Below, piece after piece: positions 18,805-28,219 of a stretch of 56,038 nt of DNA. This DNA is from Dechloromonas sp. Dech2017. GTDB lineage: Bacteria; Pseudomonadota; Gammaproteobacteria; Burkholderiales; Rhodocyclaceae. The translations under genes and the position numbers were made by a program. The notes beneath the pieces are model-generated. The model saw only the letters and a list, made by a program, of their open reading frames with translations, was not told the origin of the DNA and ran no database searches. The DNA lies in the NCBI GenBank assembly GCA_009469585.1, contig SSXW01000027.1, positions 1-56,038 on the forward strand. Direction: 5' to 3'. Within the stretch, counting starts at the first letter, position 1. Every line of letters begins with the position of its first letter.

Positions 18805-19199
18805 GTGGCGTACAGGAACAATTGAACTGGCTGGCGGATGTCGAGAAGTCGCCGGAATACGCGGCTGAGCAAGCCAAGATGGATTTTGCCGTCGGGATCG
18901 AGCGGCGCATGGAGCAACTGGGCATCAAGCGCACCGAGTTCGCTCGCCGTCTTGGCACCAGTGGCGCGGCGGTAAGTGTGGCGTTGCGCGGGGATGCCAA
19001 CCTGACGATCGATCGCATGGCGCGTATGGCGCATGCGTTGGATGCTCAGGTGCGGGTGCATGTCGCGGCAAAGACGAGCAGCGTGCGCTGGCTTGAGATT
19101 CACGACGGTGTTCCGCAGGAGCAGATCAGCAACGGCAAAACTTGGGCGAATGCTCAGAAAGGTGGAAAGCATGGATATGCCATTCCCATTGCGGCTTGA
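18801..19199 (+). CDS. higA: HigA-like antitoxin with C-terminal extension, 132 aa
   Basis: A lambda-repressor-type helix-turn-helix spans about residues 30-85 (MEQLGIKRTEFARRLGTSGAAVSVALRGDANLTIDRMARMAHAL). Beyond it are some 45 extra residues (RWLEIHDGVPQEQISNGKTW...HGYAIPIAA) not found in minimal HigA proteins. In TAC modules such as Mycobacterium tuberculosis HigB1-HigA1-SecB(TA), a comparable tail is the chaperone-addiction region, which makes the antitoxin unstable unless the SecB-like chaperone holds it; the Trp and Tyr residues here fit that. I use the ATG at 18,801 (ATGA overlap with higB, GGGAG upstream) over the one at 18,786. The 3' end overlaps the chaperone gene by 29 bases. Confidence 0.8.
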   Translation: MSGVQEQLNWLADVEKSPEYAAEQAKMDFAVGIERRMEQLGIKRTEFARRLGTSGAAVSVALRGDANLTIDRMARMAHALDAQVRVHVAAKTSSVRWLEIHDGVPQEQISNGKTWANAQKGGKHGYAIPIAA

Positions 19200-19602
19200 G
19201 GAACTGTTCTTTCCGGTTCAGGAGGTTCGGGCGAACCCTGAACATGACCCTCAAGGCGAGCGAACCGGCACCAATCTGAAGCATTCATTCAACACCCAGC
19301 CAGTTGAAGGGCAGCCTGGTCTCTATGGTGTAGAAATGCTCATCGAATGCGACCGTGAGACCAGCAGCAACCCGCCTTATTTTTTTCAATTGCAGGTCTA
19401 TGCTTTGTTTCGCGCCGAAGGAAATATTGACCCAGCAGCATTGCAAGGCTTGATTGTTTCAACGGGCTTTTCCGTGCTGGTTGGTGCGGCCAGGGAGAGG
19501 CTGCTGGACTTAACCTCGCGTGCCCCTTGGGGGCGTTTCACCATGGGTATTTTTCAGTTGATTCCCCCGTCCGTTGCCGAAGCAAACGAACCGGCGAATT
19601 GA
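19171..19602 (+). CDS. SecB-like chaperone of a toxin-antitoxin-chaperone module, 143 aa
   Basis: Length and pattern fit the SecB fold: beta-strands YGVEMLIECDRET and YFFQLQVYALFRAEG, then the helical half with LIVSTGFSVLVGAARERLLDLTSRAPWGRF, matching SecB's 'L.P.AR..I..L..R.......L' block. It overlaps the 3' end of higA, exactly where TAC modules carry their chaperone. The expected role is to bind the HigA tail, protect it from proteolysis and keep HigB silent; in the phage-defence TAC CmdTAC, a phage protein titrates the chaperone and frees the toxin. The ATG at 19,171 has a GGTGG/GGAAAG site. Assignment is by pattern recognition, since SecB-like TAC chaperones are divergent. Confidence 0.7.
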   Translation: MDMPFPLRLEELFFPVQEVRANPEHDPQGERTGTNLKHSFNTQPVEGQPGLYGVEMLIECDRETSSNPPYFFQLQVYALFRAEGNIDPAALQGLIVSTGFSVLVGAARERLLDLTSRAPWGRFTMGIFQLIPPSVAEANEPAN

Positions 19603-19611
19603 TGATTTTCC

Positions 19612-22600
19612 ATGCAGCCGCTGATCGTCGCCAATGAAGTTCGCCGCAGTGTTGCTGATTTTCTCGCGACCGCATTTCCTTCTACAACTTCCGGTTTTCA
19701 GGGGCTGATCGACCGCTTCCTGGGGCAACCCGGTAACCTGTTTCGCGGCCCCTATCTCTCGGTAGCCTTGCCTTTTCGCACCGGGTTGGCGGGAAAAACA
19801 TTTTCCTGGTTGCCGGCTGCATTCACCCCTCATGCCCATCAGTCGCGTGCTTGGCAGCGGTTGGCTGGAGACGCTGCATGTTCGACTCTGGTGGCCACCG
19901 GCACCGGTTCCGGCAAGACCGAGTGTTTCCTGTATCCGATCCTTGAGCATTGTCGCGAGCAGGTGGCGCAGGGACAAAAAGGCATCAAGGCGATCATCCT
20001 TTACCCCATGAATGCGCTGGCGACCGACCAAGCCAAGCGTATGGCGAAGGAAATTCTGTCGCGCCCCGGGCTTTCCGATATACGAGCCGGGCTCTATGTC
20101 GGCGATGCCCCCGAAGAGACCTCCGACTGCGTCCGGCAGTTGCCCGATGATAGCTACACGCTGATCACCGATCGGGCGGAAATGCGCAAGCGCCCACCGG
20201 ACATTCTGCTCACTAACTACAAGATGCTCGACTTCATGCTCATCAGGGCGGATGACGCCGGGCTCTGGGCGCACAATCGCCCCGATACGCTGCGGTATCT
20301 GGTGGTTGATGAATTGCACACCTTCGACGGGGCGCAGGGTACCGATCTGTCGTGCCTGATCCGGCGCGTCAAGGCGCGCCTCGATACGCCGCCCGGGCAC
20401 CTGGTCTGTGTCGGCACGTCGGCTACCTTGGGCGACGATGGCGAACGTTCGTTGCACGACTTTGCCGGCGATGTTTTCGGTGAGAAGGTCGATGCCGATG
20501 CAGTGATCGGCGAAGACCGACTGTCCGTGGGCGAATATCTGGCCGATTGCACCGTCGAATACATGGGGTGGCCCCGTGCGACGGATGCCGATCTGCTTGA
20601 CGGCAGCCGGGGTGAATCGGTCGCCACCTATCTGGCCGACCAGTTTCGGCTGTGGTTTGACGAGACGGTAATCTCGGATGAGGTTGAAAGCCTTGAATGG
20701 CGTGTCGCCCTCGGCGAACGACTGAAATCCCACGTGGCGTTCCAAAACCTGTTGCGGGATCTGGATAAACTGGGGCGTCGAGCTGTTCCCTTGGAAGATA
20801 TGTTAGCCCATGTGGGGCGTCGGCTACGGGCTGAGGAACAGCCGCTGTATTTGATGCGTTGGTTGGAAAGCCTGGTGGCGCTTGTGGCCCATGCACGCCG
20901 TCGGAAGGTTCCTGGCAAGCTCGCCATCGAGTCCGAAGACGATGTGCTGCCACTGCTTTCGGTACGGGTCGAACTTTGGCTGCGGGAATTGCGGCGCATG
21001 GTGGCTACGGTGGCAACCGAACCGGTGTTACGTCATCAGGCGGACCTTGGCCAGGTCGACAAGGGCCTGCATCTGCCGGTGATCCACTGCCGCGATTGTC
21101 ATGCCACGGGGTGGGGGGCGACGATTCCGAAGACCAGCCCGAATCAGCTGAACGCGGATCTGCAAAGTTTCTACACGGCGTTCTTCGCTGAAGATGTCTC
21201 GACGCGCTTTGTCTTTCCAGGAGGCGAGGCATTGCCGGATCGTCGCTTCTTCGAGCCGAAGAAGGTGTGTGTCAGTTGCGGTACCTTGCATACGCTCGAA
21301 CATTCCAGTTGTAGCCATTGTGGGGCGGGATCGGAGGTTGGTCCGGGGCTGCTGCGAGTCGATCTGGCGGCGAATCGCAAGGAGGTCCGGCGCAACGGCA
21401 GCCCGCTCAGCGTGGCGCATCACAATTGCCCTTATTGTGGTGGCCACAAGACGCTGACGATTCTGGGTTCGCAGGCTGCCAGCCTCGCCAGCGTGGCAAT
21501 CAGTCAATTGTTCGGCAGCCGTTTCAATGCCGACAAGAAACTGATCGCGTTCTCTGATTCGGTGCAGGATGCCGCGCACCGCGCTGGCTTCTTTGCGGCA
21601 CGTACCTGGCGCTTGAACCTGCGGCCCGCTCTCGCGCAAGTTATCGCAGCAGCCGATGCCGCCGGCACGCCGTTGCCCCTGGGGGCGCTGTATCCGGCGT
21701 TTGAAAAGTATTGGCACGAGCGGCTGGGGCTTTCCGGGTTTGTTGCCAACTTTCTGCCGCCACAACTAAATTGGCTACGCGATGCGGAAACCTTGTTCGA
21801 TACTGGCGAGTTGCCAGTGGGCAGCGATGTCCCGCGATTGATGGGCAACGTCCTGCCCTGGGTGGTGCTGGCGGAATTCGGTCAGGATGCCCATGTTGGC
21901 CGCACCTTGCCGGCCACCTTGACCGCGACTGTGACGGTGGATGAAGGTTTGCGCCATCAAGCGGCTCACGCTCTGGCGGCGCGCCTGAGAGAGGAAATTG
22001 AAGCGCTGGCCGGCGTACCCGAGGACGTTGCTCGTCGCTTTCTCGACGGGTTGATTGCCCGTATGCAAGAAGTCGGCGCCTGGTGGGACAAGGGGCTGGT
22101 GTTCTACGCCAAGCAGGGCGCTCGCGCTTTCGCCTACCGCAAGAATCCGGCTGAATACCGGCTTCTGTCGGGCCCCCGGCCACCGCGCTTCCTCACCTTG
22201 CCGGAATACTTCAATTGCGACAGCGTCTTGCTCGATACCGCGGGTGTTTATCGTGATTGGGCCTTCAAGAGCTTTCCCGCCTTGGCATCGGTTGCCTTGG
22301 GGGCAGACGCACTGGTCGCCGAGGTCTATCGCTTTGCCCTGCAAAGCTTGCAGCAAACTGGCATTGCCCGCGCCGAAGAAGGTGAAAAGGAGACCTCCGT
22401 CTGGGGATTGATCCCGGATGTGTTCGTCCTGAAAGCGGGGGCCTCGCGCTGGCAATGCGATGTCTGTCGTCAATCGCTGGTGGCAGCACGCTCTCTCGAC
22501 ATGTCGGGGGAGCCGTGCCGGCGCCTCGGGTGCAATGGGCATCTTGCGCCGGCCGACGATTCGGGCAGTTTTTACCGACGGTTGTATTTGTCGGCCGAAA

Positions 22601-25600
22601 TCCAGCGCGTTTTCGCGCGCGAGCATACGGGTTTGCTTGACCGCCCCACGCGTGAGGGCATCGAGCGCTCATTCATGACCAGGGAACCCCGACCGGGCAA
22701 GGTCAATCTGTTGTCCGCCACGCCCACGCTTGAGATGGGCATCGACATCGGCGACCTGTCGGCTACCTTGTTGTGCTCGGTGCCGCCGGCGCAATCGAAC
22801 TACCTCCAGCGGGCAGGTCGTGCCGGACGTTCGACGGGTAATGCTTTCTTGCTGACCCTGGCCGCAGCGCGTCCCCACGATTTGTATTTCTGGGCATCAC
22901 CCCGCGAGATGGTGGCGGGGAACGTGGCCTCTCCAGGTGTGTTCTTGAACGCATCAGCCGTGCTGGAACGGCAGTTGACGGCATTTGCCCTCGATTCCTG
23001 GGTGCGAGAAACCGGGGCGAAGGCCCGGATTCCGGCCACCATCCGTCCAGTCTTGGGGGCAGTGCTGAAATCGAACCTCACACAGTTCCCATATCCCTGG
23101 CTGGCTTATGTCGATCTGCACCGCTCGTCCTTGCTTGATCGCTTCATCCGCATGTTCGATCACGGTGCCAATACGCTGATGGCAGAGACCTGCGAATGGC
23201 TGGCCCGATTTGTCGAAGGCGATGCCAAGACAGAGGGGAGTTTTTCATGGAAGGTCGTCTCGCACCTGCGGGCCATTGCTGAGGATGTCGAGGAATTTCG
23301 CAAACGGCGTGAGCGTGTTGATGGTGAAATCAGTAAGGTCGGTGCGAAACCCTTGAAGGGGGAAAGCGACGAAGAGGAACTGGTCGAGTTAAAGCAGGAA
23401 AGCGCTGCCCTTGGCAAGTTGATCGCCGCGATCTACGACCGGGCAACACTCAATGTGCTGACAGACGAGGGCCTGCTTCCGAACTATGCATTCCCGGAAC
23501 AGGGCGTGTTGCTGCACTCGGTCATCCTGCGCAATCGCAAACCAGGCACCAGTGCGGCCGCAGACATGCTGCCACCACTGACGCTGGAGTATGAACGACC
23601 GGGCGCGGCGGCCATTACCGAATTGGCGCCGGGCAGCTTGTTTTACGCCGAGAGCCGGAAGGTCACCATCGAGCAGGTGGATGTTTCAAAGGATCGACCG
23701 ACTCAGTGGCGTTTCTGCCGCCAGTGCGCCTATTCCGAACCCGATGGTTTGGGCACCAAGCATGCCGCCTGTCCCCGTTGCGGTGATCCGATGTGGAACG
23801 ACATGGGGCGTGTTCGTGACATGCTGCGGCTGACCAAGGTGTATGCGCGCACCCCCGATCACCTGGCGCGTATCGCCGATGATTCGGATGAACGGGAACG
23901 TCGCTTCTACGTTCGGCAGGCCCTGGTGGATAGCCCACCAGATGCCGTGCGTCAGGCCTTCGCCATTGATCGATCTGAATTCCCGTTTGCCTTCGAGTTT
24001 CTCAACCGAGTCTCTTTCCGCGAGATCAACTTTGGTGAGCGACAGCCTGACGCTGCGCCGATGACTATCGCCGGCATTGAGCAGGCCCGTCCTGGGTTCG
24101 CCATTTGTCCCGATTGCGGTACGTTGCAGCGCCGCCGGCGCCAGGGTGAGGAGTTTCGAAATCATGCGCCGTACTGTCCTCGACGCAAGGATGAGGAAGC
24201 TATTACCCAGCAATGTGTGTTCCTGTATCGGGAATTCGATAGTGAGGGTATTCGCCTGTTCCTGCCCGAAGCAACCTTCGGTGGGGCCGACGAACGCTTG
24301 CAGTCCTTCGTCGCGGCCTTGCAGCTCGGACTTTCGAGGCGTTTTCGCGGGGCCGTCGATCATCTGCGGATTGCCTTGGATATTCGCCTGGCCACCGGCG
24401 ATGAGTCACCGCGCCAGTACCTGGTTATCTACGACAGCGTGCCGGGTGGAACGGGGTATCTGAAGGAGTTGATGCGCGATGAACATCCGATGTTCGAGAT
24501 CTTTGCGGTCGCGCTCAAGGCGATGGATGAGTGCGAGTGTAACCATGATCCGGACAAGGATGGGTGCTACCGCTGCGTCTACGCTTATCGCAACAGCCAC
24601 GACCAGGAAAATATTTCACGGCGCTTGGCGCAGAAACTCTTGCGCGAGATCCTGGATCATCGCGATCAACTCAAACCGCTGGATAGCTTGTCCAAGCTGA
24701 AGCCGGCTAACCCGTTGTTCGACAGCGAACTCGAAGCTAGATTCGTTGAGGCGTTGAGGCGCCCAGGTGCGGATCCCTTCGACCGGCTGGTGGTGACTGA
24801 CGTCCTGGTCAAGGGCAAGCCTGGTTATCAGGTGTCCTGCGGAGGTTCCGGTGGAAGCCGTTGGCGTCTTGAACCCCAGGTCGAACTGGGGCCGGGCGAT
24901 GGTGTAGTGATTCCATCGAAGCCGGACTTTGTGTTTTGGCCGGATGATGACCGAGGCGATTTGCCGGTGGCCATTTTTCTGGATGGATGGCAGTTCCATC
25001 GCGACATCATCGCGGTGGATTTGGCAAAGCGCATGGCCATCGCCAAAAGCGGCCGTTTTTCGGTCTGGACACTGACCTGGGCCGATGTCGAGCTCTGGTT
25101 GAACCCGAAAGCGGATGCGACGGTGTCTCCATGGCCCACGCTGCTGTCGTCTGACAAGGATATTGTGGGTGACCTGATCAAGCGCTTGGGTCTTGGTCAC
25201 ATGCTGGGATTCCGTGCCTTGCCGTCGATGGCACAGTTGCGGATGCGCCTTTGCTCGCTCGATCACGAGATGATCCGTCGCCATGCTTCAATTCTTGGCT
25301 TGGGTGTCCTGATGCCGCATGGTGATCCGGGATTGGCAGAGGAGGTTGGGTTGTCATCGCTTGGTGAGCAGTTGAGCGAATCTGGCCTAGTCAGTCTTCC
25401 CTCCGAAGCAGATCGGCGCATGGGCGGACGCAAGCTGGGTGATGGGATGGTTCGCATTGCGACCGGAATATCTTCCGACCAGATTTCCCGATTGATCGGC
25501 GGTCAAATCAATCGCGATGCCGAGCCTGGCGGCTTAATGTACTGGCGTCCGGATGAAAACACCCCCGATGCCGAATTGCTGGCGGGATGGCATGCGCTTT

Positions 25601-26025
25601 GGCAAACCGCCAATCTGTTGTTCCCCTTGTCCCGGTTCTGGGCGGGTAGCGATGCAGGATGTAATTGGAGCGTATTCCAAGAGGCCTCGCTGGTGCGTGT
25701 TTCTGCCGCTGGCATGATGGATCTGGCCTGGATCGAAGTGGCCGAGTATGCCTTGCAGGAAGTTCAGGGGTGGATCCAGGCACTTGCGTCGCTCGACATT
25801 GACGCGCCGGTGGTCGGATACGAATTGGTCGATGAAAAGGGCAGGATTGTGGCCGAAGCCGAGTTGGCCTGGGTTAGGCAGCAGGTTGCTGTTTTGGTCG
25901 GAGAGGGCGCGGAAGAGTTGGTGCAGATTTTCGTGAAGCACGGCTGGCAATGTTTCGTCGCCAAGGGCCCTGAAATTGATGCGGGTTTGCTGGCTATCCT
26001 GCAAGCCAAGGAGAGTTCAACATGA
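19612..26025 (+). CDS. Giant DUF1998 helicase with C-terminal Vsr-like nuclease domain, DruE-like, 2,137 aa
   Basis: A superfamily-2 helicase: ATGTGSGKTE (K102), DELH (233-236), VGTSATLG (267-274) and, after a long insertion, QRAGRAGRS (1066-1074). The insertion carries zinc-binding Cys pairs (C493/C496, C553/C556, C567/C570, C606/C609). A DUF1998 domain follows with YDSVPGGTGYLKE near 1607 and a Cys cluster C1641, C1643, C1652, C1655. Residues 1700-1830 read like a Vsr/PD-(D/E)XK fold (PDFVF with D1772, AIFLDGWQFHRD with D1791 and H1796). This architecture and size match DruE of Druantia; DISARM instead splits helicase and DUF1998 into DrmA and DrmB. The gene begins 9 bases after the chaperone and ends in an ATGA overlap with the UvrD gene. 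Confidence 0.85.
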   Translation: MQPLIVANEVRRSVADFLATAFPSTTSGFQGLIDRFLGQPGNLFRGPYLSVALPFRTGLAGKTFSWLPAAFTPHAHQSRAWQRLAGDAACSTLVATGTGSGKTECFLYPILEHCREQVAQGQKGIKAIILYPMNALATDQAKRMAKEILSRPGLSDIRAGLYVGDAPEETSDCVRQLPDDSYTLITDRAEMRKRPPDILLTNYKMLDFMLIRADDAGLWAHNRPDTLRYLVVDELHTFDGAQGTDLSCLIRRVKARLDTPPGHLVCVGTSATLGDDGERSLHDFAGDVFGEKVDADAVIGEDRLSVGEYLADCTVEYMGWPRATDADLLDGSRGESVATYLADQFRLWFDETVISDEVESLEWRVALGERLKSHVAFQNLLRDLDKLGRRAVPLEDMLAHVGRRLRAEEQPLYLMRWLESLVALVAHARRRKVPGKLAIESEDDVLPLLSVRVELWLRELRRMVATVATEPVLRHQADLGQVDKGLHLPVIHCRDCHATGWGATIPKTSPNQLNADLQSFYTAFFAEDVSTRFVFPGGEALPDRRFFEPKKVCVSCGTLHTLEHSSCSHCGAGSEVGPGLLRVDLAANRKEVRRNGSPLSVAHHNCPYCGGHKTLTILGSQAASLASVAISQLFGSRFNADKKLIAFSDSVQDAAHRAGFFAARTWRLNLRPALAQVIAAADAAGTPLPLGALYPAFEKYWHERLGLSGFVANFLPPQLNWLRDAETLFDTGELPVGSDVPRLMGNVLPWVVLAEFGQDAHVGRTLPATLTATVTVDEGLRHQAAHALAARLREEIEALAGVPEDVARRFLDGLIARMQEVGAWWDKGLVFYAKQGARAFAYRKNPAEYRLLSGPRPPRFLTLPEYFNCDSVLLDTAGVYRDWAFKSFPALASVALGADALVAEVYRFALQSLQQTGIARAEEGEKETSVWGLIPDVFVLKAGASRWQCDVCRQSLVAARSLDMSGEPCRRLGCNGHLAPADDSGSFYRRLYLSAEIQRVFAREHTGLLDRPTREGIERSFMTREPRPGKVNLLSATPTLEMGIDIGDLSATLLCSVPPAQSNYLQRAGRAGRSTGNAFLLTLAAARPHDLYFWASPREMVAGNVASPGVFLNASAVLERQLTAFALDSWVRETGAKARIPATIRPVLGAVLKSNLTQFPYPWLAYVDLHRSSLLDRFIRMFDHGANTLMAETCEWLARFVEGDAKTEGSFSWKVVSHLRAIAEDVEEFRKRRERVDGEISKVGAKPLKGESDEEELVELKQESAALGKLIAAIYDRATLNVLTDEGLLPNYAFPEQGVLLHSVILRNRKPGTSAAADMLPPLTLEYERPGAAAITELAPGSLFYAESRKVTIEQVDVSKDRPTQWRFCRQCAYSEPDGLGTKHAACPRCGDPMWNDMGRVRDMLRLTKVYARTPDHLARIADDSDERERRFYVRQALVDSPPDAVRQAFAIDRSEFPFAFEFLNRVSFREINFGERQPDAAPMTIAGIEQARPGFAICPDCGTLQRRRRQGEEFRNHAPYCPRRKDEEAITQQCVFLYREFDSEGIRLFLPEATFGGADERLQSFVAALQLGLSRRFRGAVDHLRIALDIRLATGDESPRQYLVIYDSVPGGTGYLKELMRDEHPMFEIFAVALKAMDECECNHDPDKDGCYRCVYAYRNSHDQENISRRLAQKLLREILDHRDQLKPLDSLSKLKPANPLFDSELEARFVEALRRPGADPFDRLVVTDVLVKGKPGYQVSCGGSGGSRWRLEPQVELGPGDGVVIPSKPDFVFWPDDDRGDLPVAIFLDGWQFHRDIIAVDLAKRMAIAKSGRFSVWTLTWADVELWLNPKADATVSPWPTLLSSDKDIVGDLIKRLGLGHMLGFRALPSMAQLRMRLCSLDHEMIRRHASILGLGVLMPHGDPGLAEEVGLSSLGEQLSESGLVSLPSEADRRMGGRKLGDGMVRIATGISSDQISRLIGGQINRDAEPGGLMYWRPDENTPDAELLAGWHALWQTANLLFPLSRFWAGSDAGCNWSVFQEASLVRVSAAGMMDLAWIEVAEYALQEVQGWIQALASLDIDAPVVGYELVDEKGRIVAEAELAWVRQQVAVLVGEGAEELVQIFVKHGWQCFVAKGPEIDAGLLAILQAKESST

Positions 26026-28121
26026 GTGTGGCACCGAAGATTGCGCTGTCGGATGATTTCCTGAAATCGTTCGCGGCGATCCCCCGTGATCGTCAACAAG
26101 CTGTTCTGAAGTTCGTTGCTCAGTTCCGCCAGAATCCGCGCGCTACCGGGATCAACTATGAAACGATCCATGGTGCTGCCGATTCGAACATGCGTTCAGT
26201 ACGGATCGACCAGGCTTTGCGCGGGATTGTGCTAAAGCCGGTCAGCGGCGATGTGTATTGCCTGCTGTGGGTTGATCGCCATGACGATGCTTACCGTTGG
26301 GCGAAGATGCATCGGGTGGCAATTCACCCGGATCTGGGCAGCATCCAGGTGTTTGCGGTCGAGGAGGCAGCCGTTTCCCCCGCAGATGACCTTCAAGTGC
26401 AACAGGAGGCAATCAAGACCAGCAAGGGATTGTTCGAGCACCTCAAGGACCGCGAGATTCGCCGCATGGGCGTTCCCGAAGTGGCCTTGCCGAGAGTGCG
26501 CCAAGTGCTGACTGAGGACGATCTCGAGTCATTACAACAGCATCTTCCTGACGATGCGTTTGAGGCTCTGTACCTTTATGCAGCTGGCGATAGCTACGAC
26601 AAGATCATTGCGGATCGTGAAGCGTCCGTTGAGACGGTCGATACAGACGACTTCGCCAAGGCCCTGGATCAGGACGCCAGTCGCCGCCACTTCGTGGTTA
26701 TCACCGACGACAGCGACCTGGATGCCTTGATGGCGGCTCCTCTGGAGCGGTGGCGTGTGTTTTTGCACCCAAGTCAGCGTCGTCTGGTGGCGAAAGAATG
26801 GGGCGGTTCGGTGCGTGTTCTCGGTGGTGCCGGGACGGGGAAGACCGTGGTCGCGATGCACCGGGCAGCATGGCTGGCACGCAAGTTTGCCGATGTTCCG
26901 GGTAAGCCGATTCTTTTTACCACCTTCACCCGAACCTTGGCGGACGACATTCGTGCCCACCTGGCGTCGCTTTGCACACCGGCCGAGATGGAGCGAATCG
27001 CAGTAACCAACATCGATCAATGGGCGCTCGGATTGCTGCGCCGCTTCGGTTACCAACACGAGTTGCTATACGACGAAGGTCGGCGGCGGGATTATTGGCG
27101 CTTGGCACTCACACGCGCTCCCGCAGGTAACACATTCCCGTTGGCCTTTTATCGCGCCGAGTACGAGCGCGTCATTCTTCCCCAAGGTTGCGAAACCGCA
27201 GACGACTACATGCGCGCCAGCCGCATTGGGCGTGGCGGGCAGCTTGGGCGTGTTCAGCGCAAGGCCCTCTGGCCTGTCTTCGCCGAATACCGTGCGCAGC
27301 TCCATGGTGCCAATCTGCGTGAGCCTGAGGAGGCATTTCGGGATGCGCTCGCGCTCTTGCAAAGGCAGAAAGAAACCTTGGGGGTGCGCGCAATCGTTGT
27401 CGACGAAACGCAGGATATGAGCGCGGCTGCGCTGTCATTGCTGCGCGCGGCAATTCCTTCGGGTGCGAATGATTTGTTTCTGGTCGGGGATGCCCATCAG
27501 CGTATTTATCGGCACAAAGTGGTGCTTTCGAAGGTTGGCATCGATATTCGCGGACGCAGCCGCCGTCTGAGGGTGAATTACCGGACCACGGATGAAATCC
27601 GCCGCTGGGCGGTCGCGCAGCTGGAGGGCTGCGATGTTGATGATCTGGATGGTGAGCTGGATACTCTCAAGGGCTATCGCTCCTTGACCCATGGGGCCAA
27701 ACCAGATGATGTTGCCCCGAAGAGAGGGCAATCAGAAGCTGATTGTCTTCGAGCTCTGATTCATGATTTCGAGCTCGATAAATTGGACTTAAATGATATT
27801 TGTCTTGTTGGTCGGACAAATGAAGTCGTTGATCATTACCAAAAAACTTTAAGCTTGGCCAACATTCCGACGTTAAAACTTGACAGAAATACCGCCGACG
27901 ACCGTCAAGTCAAAGGTGTTCGTTTAGCAACCATGCATCGTGTAAAGGGCCTCGAATTTGAGGTGGTGATCATTGCGGGACATCAAACACCCGAGCACTA
28001 CGCGGAGCTATTCGCTCGTGAAGAGGATGCTGCGGTGACCGAGGAAACATTGGTCAGTGAGCGTTGTCTGTTGAATGTTGCTGCAACTAGAGCAAAACGG
28101 CATCTGGTTCTCTTGCGGTGA
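26022..28121 (+). CDS. RelE-like domain fused to UvrD/Rep superfamily-1 helicase, 699 aa
   Basis: Residues 1-110 have the RelE/ParE fold (LSDDFLKSFAAIPRDRQQAVLKFVAQF, MRSVRIDQALRGIVLKP, YCLLWVDRHDDAYRWAKMH). The helicase starts near residue 240: Walker A GGAGTGKT (K274), motif II DETQD (461-465), QRIYRHK, NYRTT, and late motifs MHRVKGLEFEVVIIAG and VAATRAKRHLVLL, a complete UvrD/Rep motor. The RelE-like part probably binds RNA, the ribosome or a partner; whether it is a toxin is unknown. In class 1 DISARM this place is held by the phospholipase D-like DrmC. Bases 27,730-28,120 become clearly more AT-rich than the rest of the gene. Confidence 0.85.
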   Translation: MSVAPKIALSDDFLKSFAAIPRDRQQAVLKFVAQFRQNPRATGINYETIHGAADSNMRSVRIDQALRGIVLKPVSGDVYCLLWVDRHDDAYRWAKMHRVAIHPDLGSIQVFAVEEAAVSPADDLQVQQEAIKTSKGLFEHLKDREIRRMGVPEVALPRVRQVLTEDDLESLQQHLPDDAFEALYLYAAGDSYDKIIADREASVETVDTDDFAKALDQDASRRHFVVITDDSDLDALMAAPLERWRVFLHPSQRRLVAKEWGGSVRVLGGAGTGKTVVAMHRAAWLARKFADVPGKPILFTTFTRTLADDIRAHLASLCTPAEMERIAVTNIDQWALGLLRRFGYQHELLYDEGRRRDYWRLALTRAPAGNTFPLAFYRAEYERVILPQGCETADDYMRASRIGRGGQLGRVQRKALWPVFAEYRAQLHGANLREPEEAFRDALALLQRQKETLGVRAIVVDETQDMSAAALSLLRAAIPSGANDLFLVGDAHQRIYRHKVVLSKVGIDIRGRSRRLRVNYRTTDEIRRWAVAQLEGCDVDDLDGELDTLKGYRSLTHGAKPDDVAPKRGQSEADCLRALIHDFELDKLDLNDICLVGRTNEVVDHYQKTLSLANIPTLKLDRNTADDRQVKGVRLATMHRVKGLEFEVVIIAGHQTPEHYAELFAREEDAAVTEETLVSERCLLNVAATRAKRHLVLLR

Positions 28122-28219
28122 TAAAAATATAGGTTTCGTACAATACGCAATGCCCCCGATGCCGCAACAATCGTGGCTATGGCAAACCTATCCAGTTTGC
28201 AGTGAATCGCCGTTGAAGC

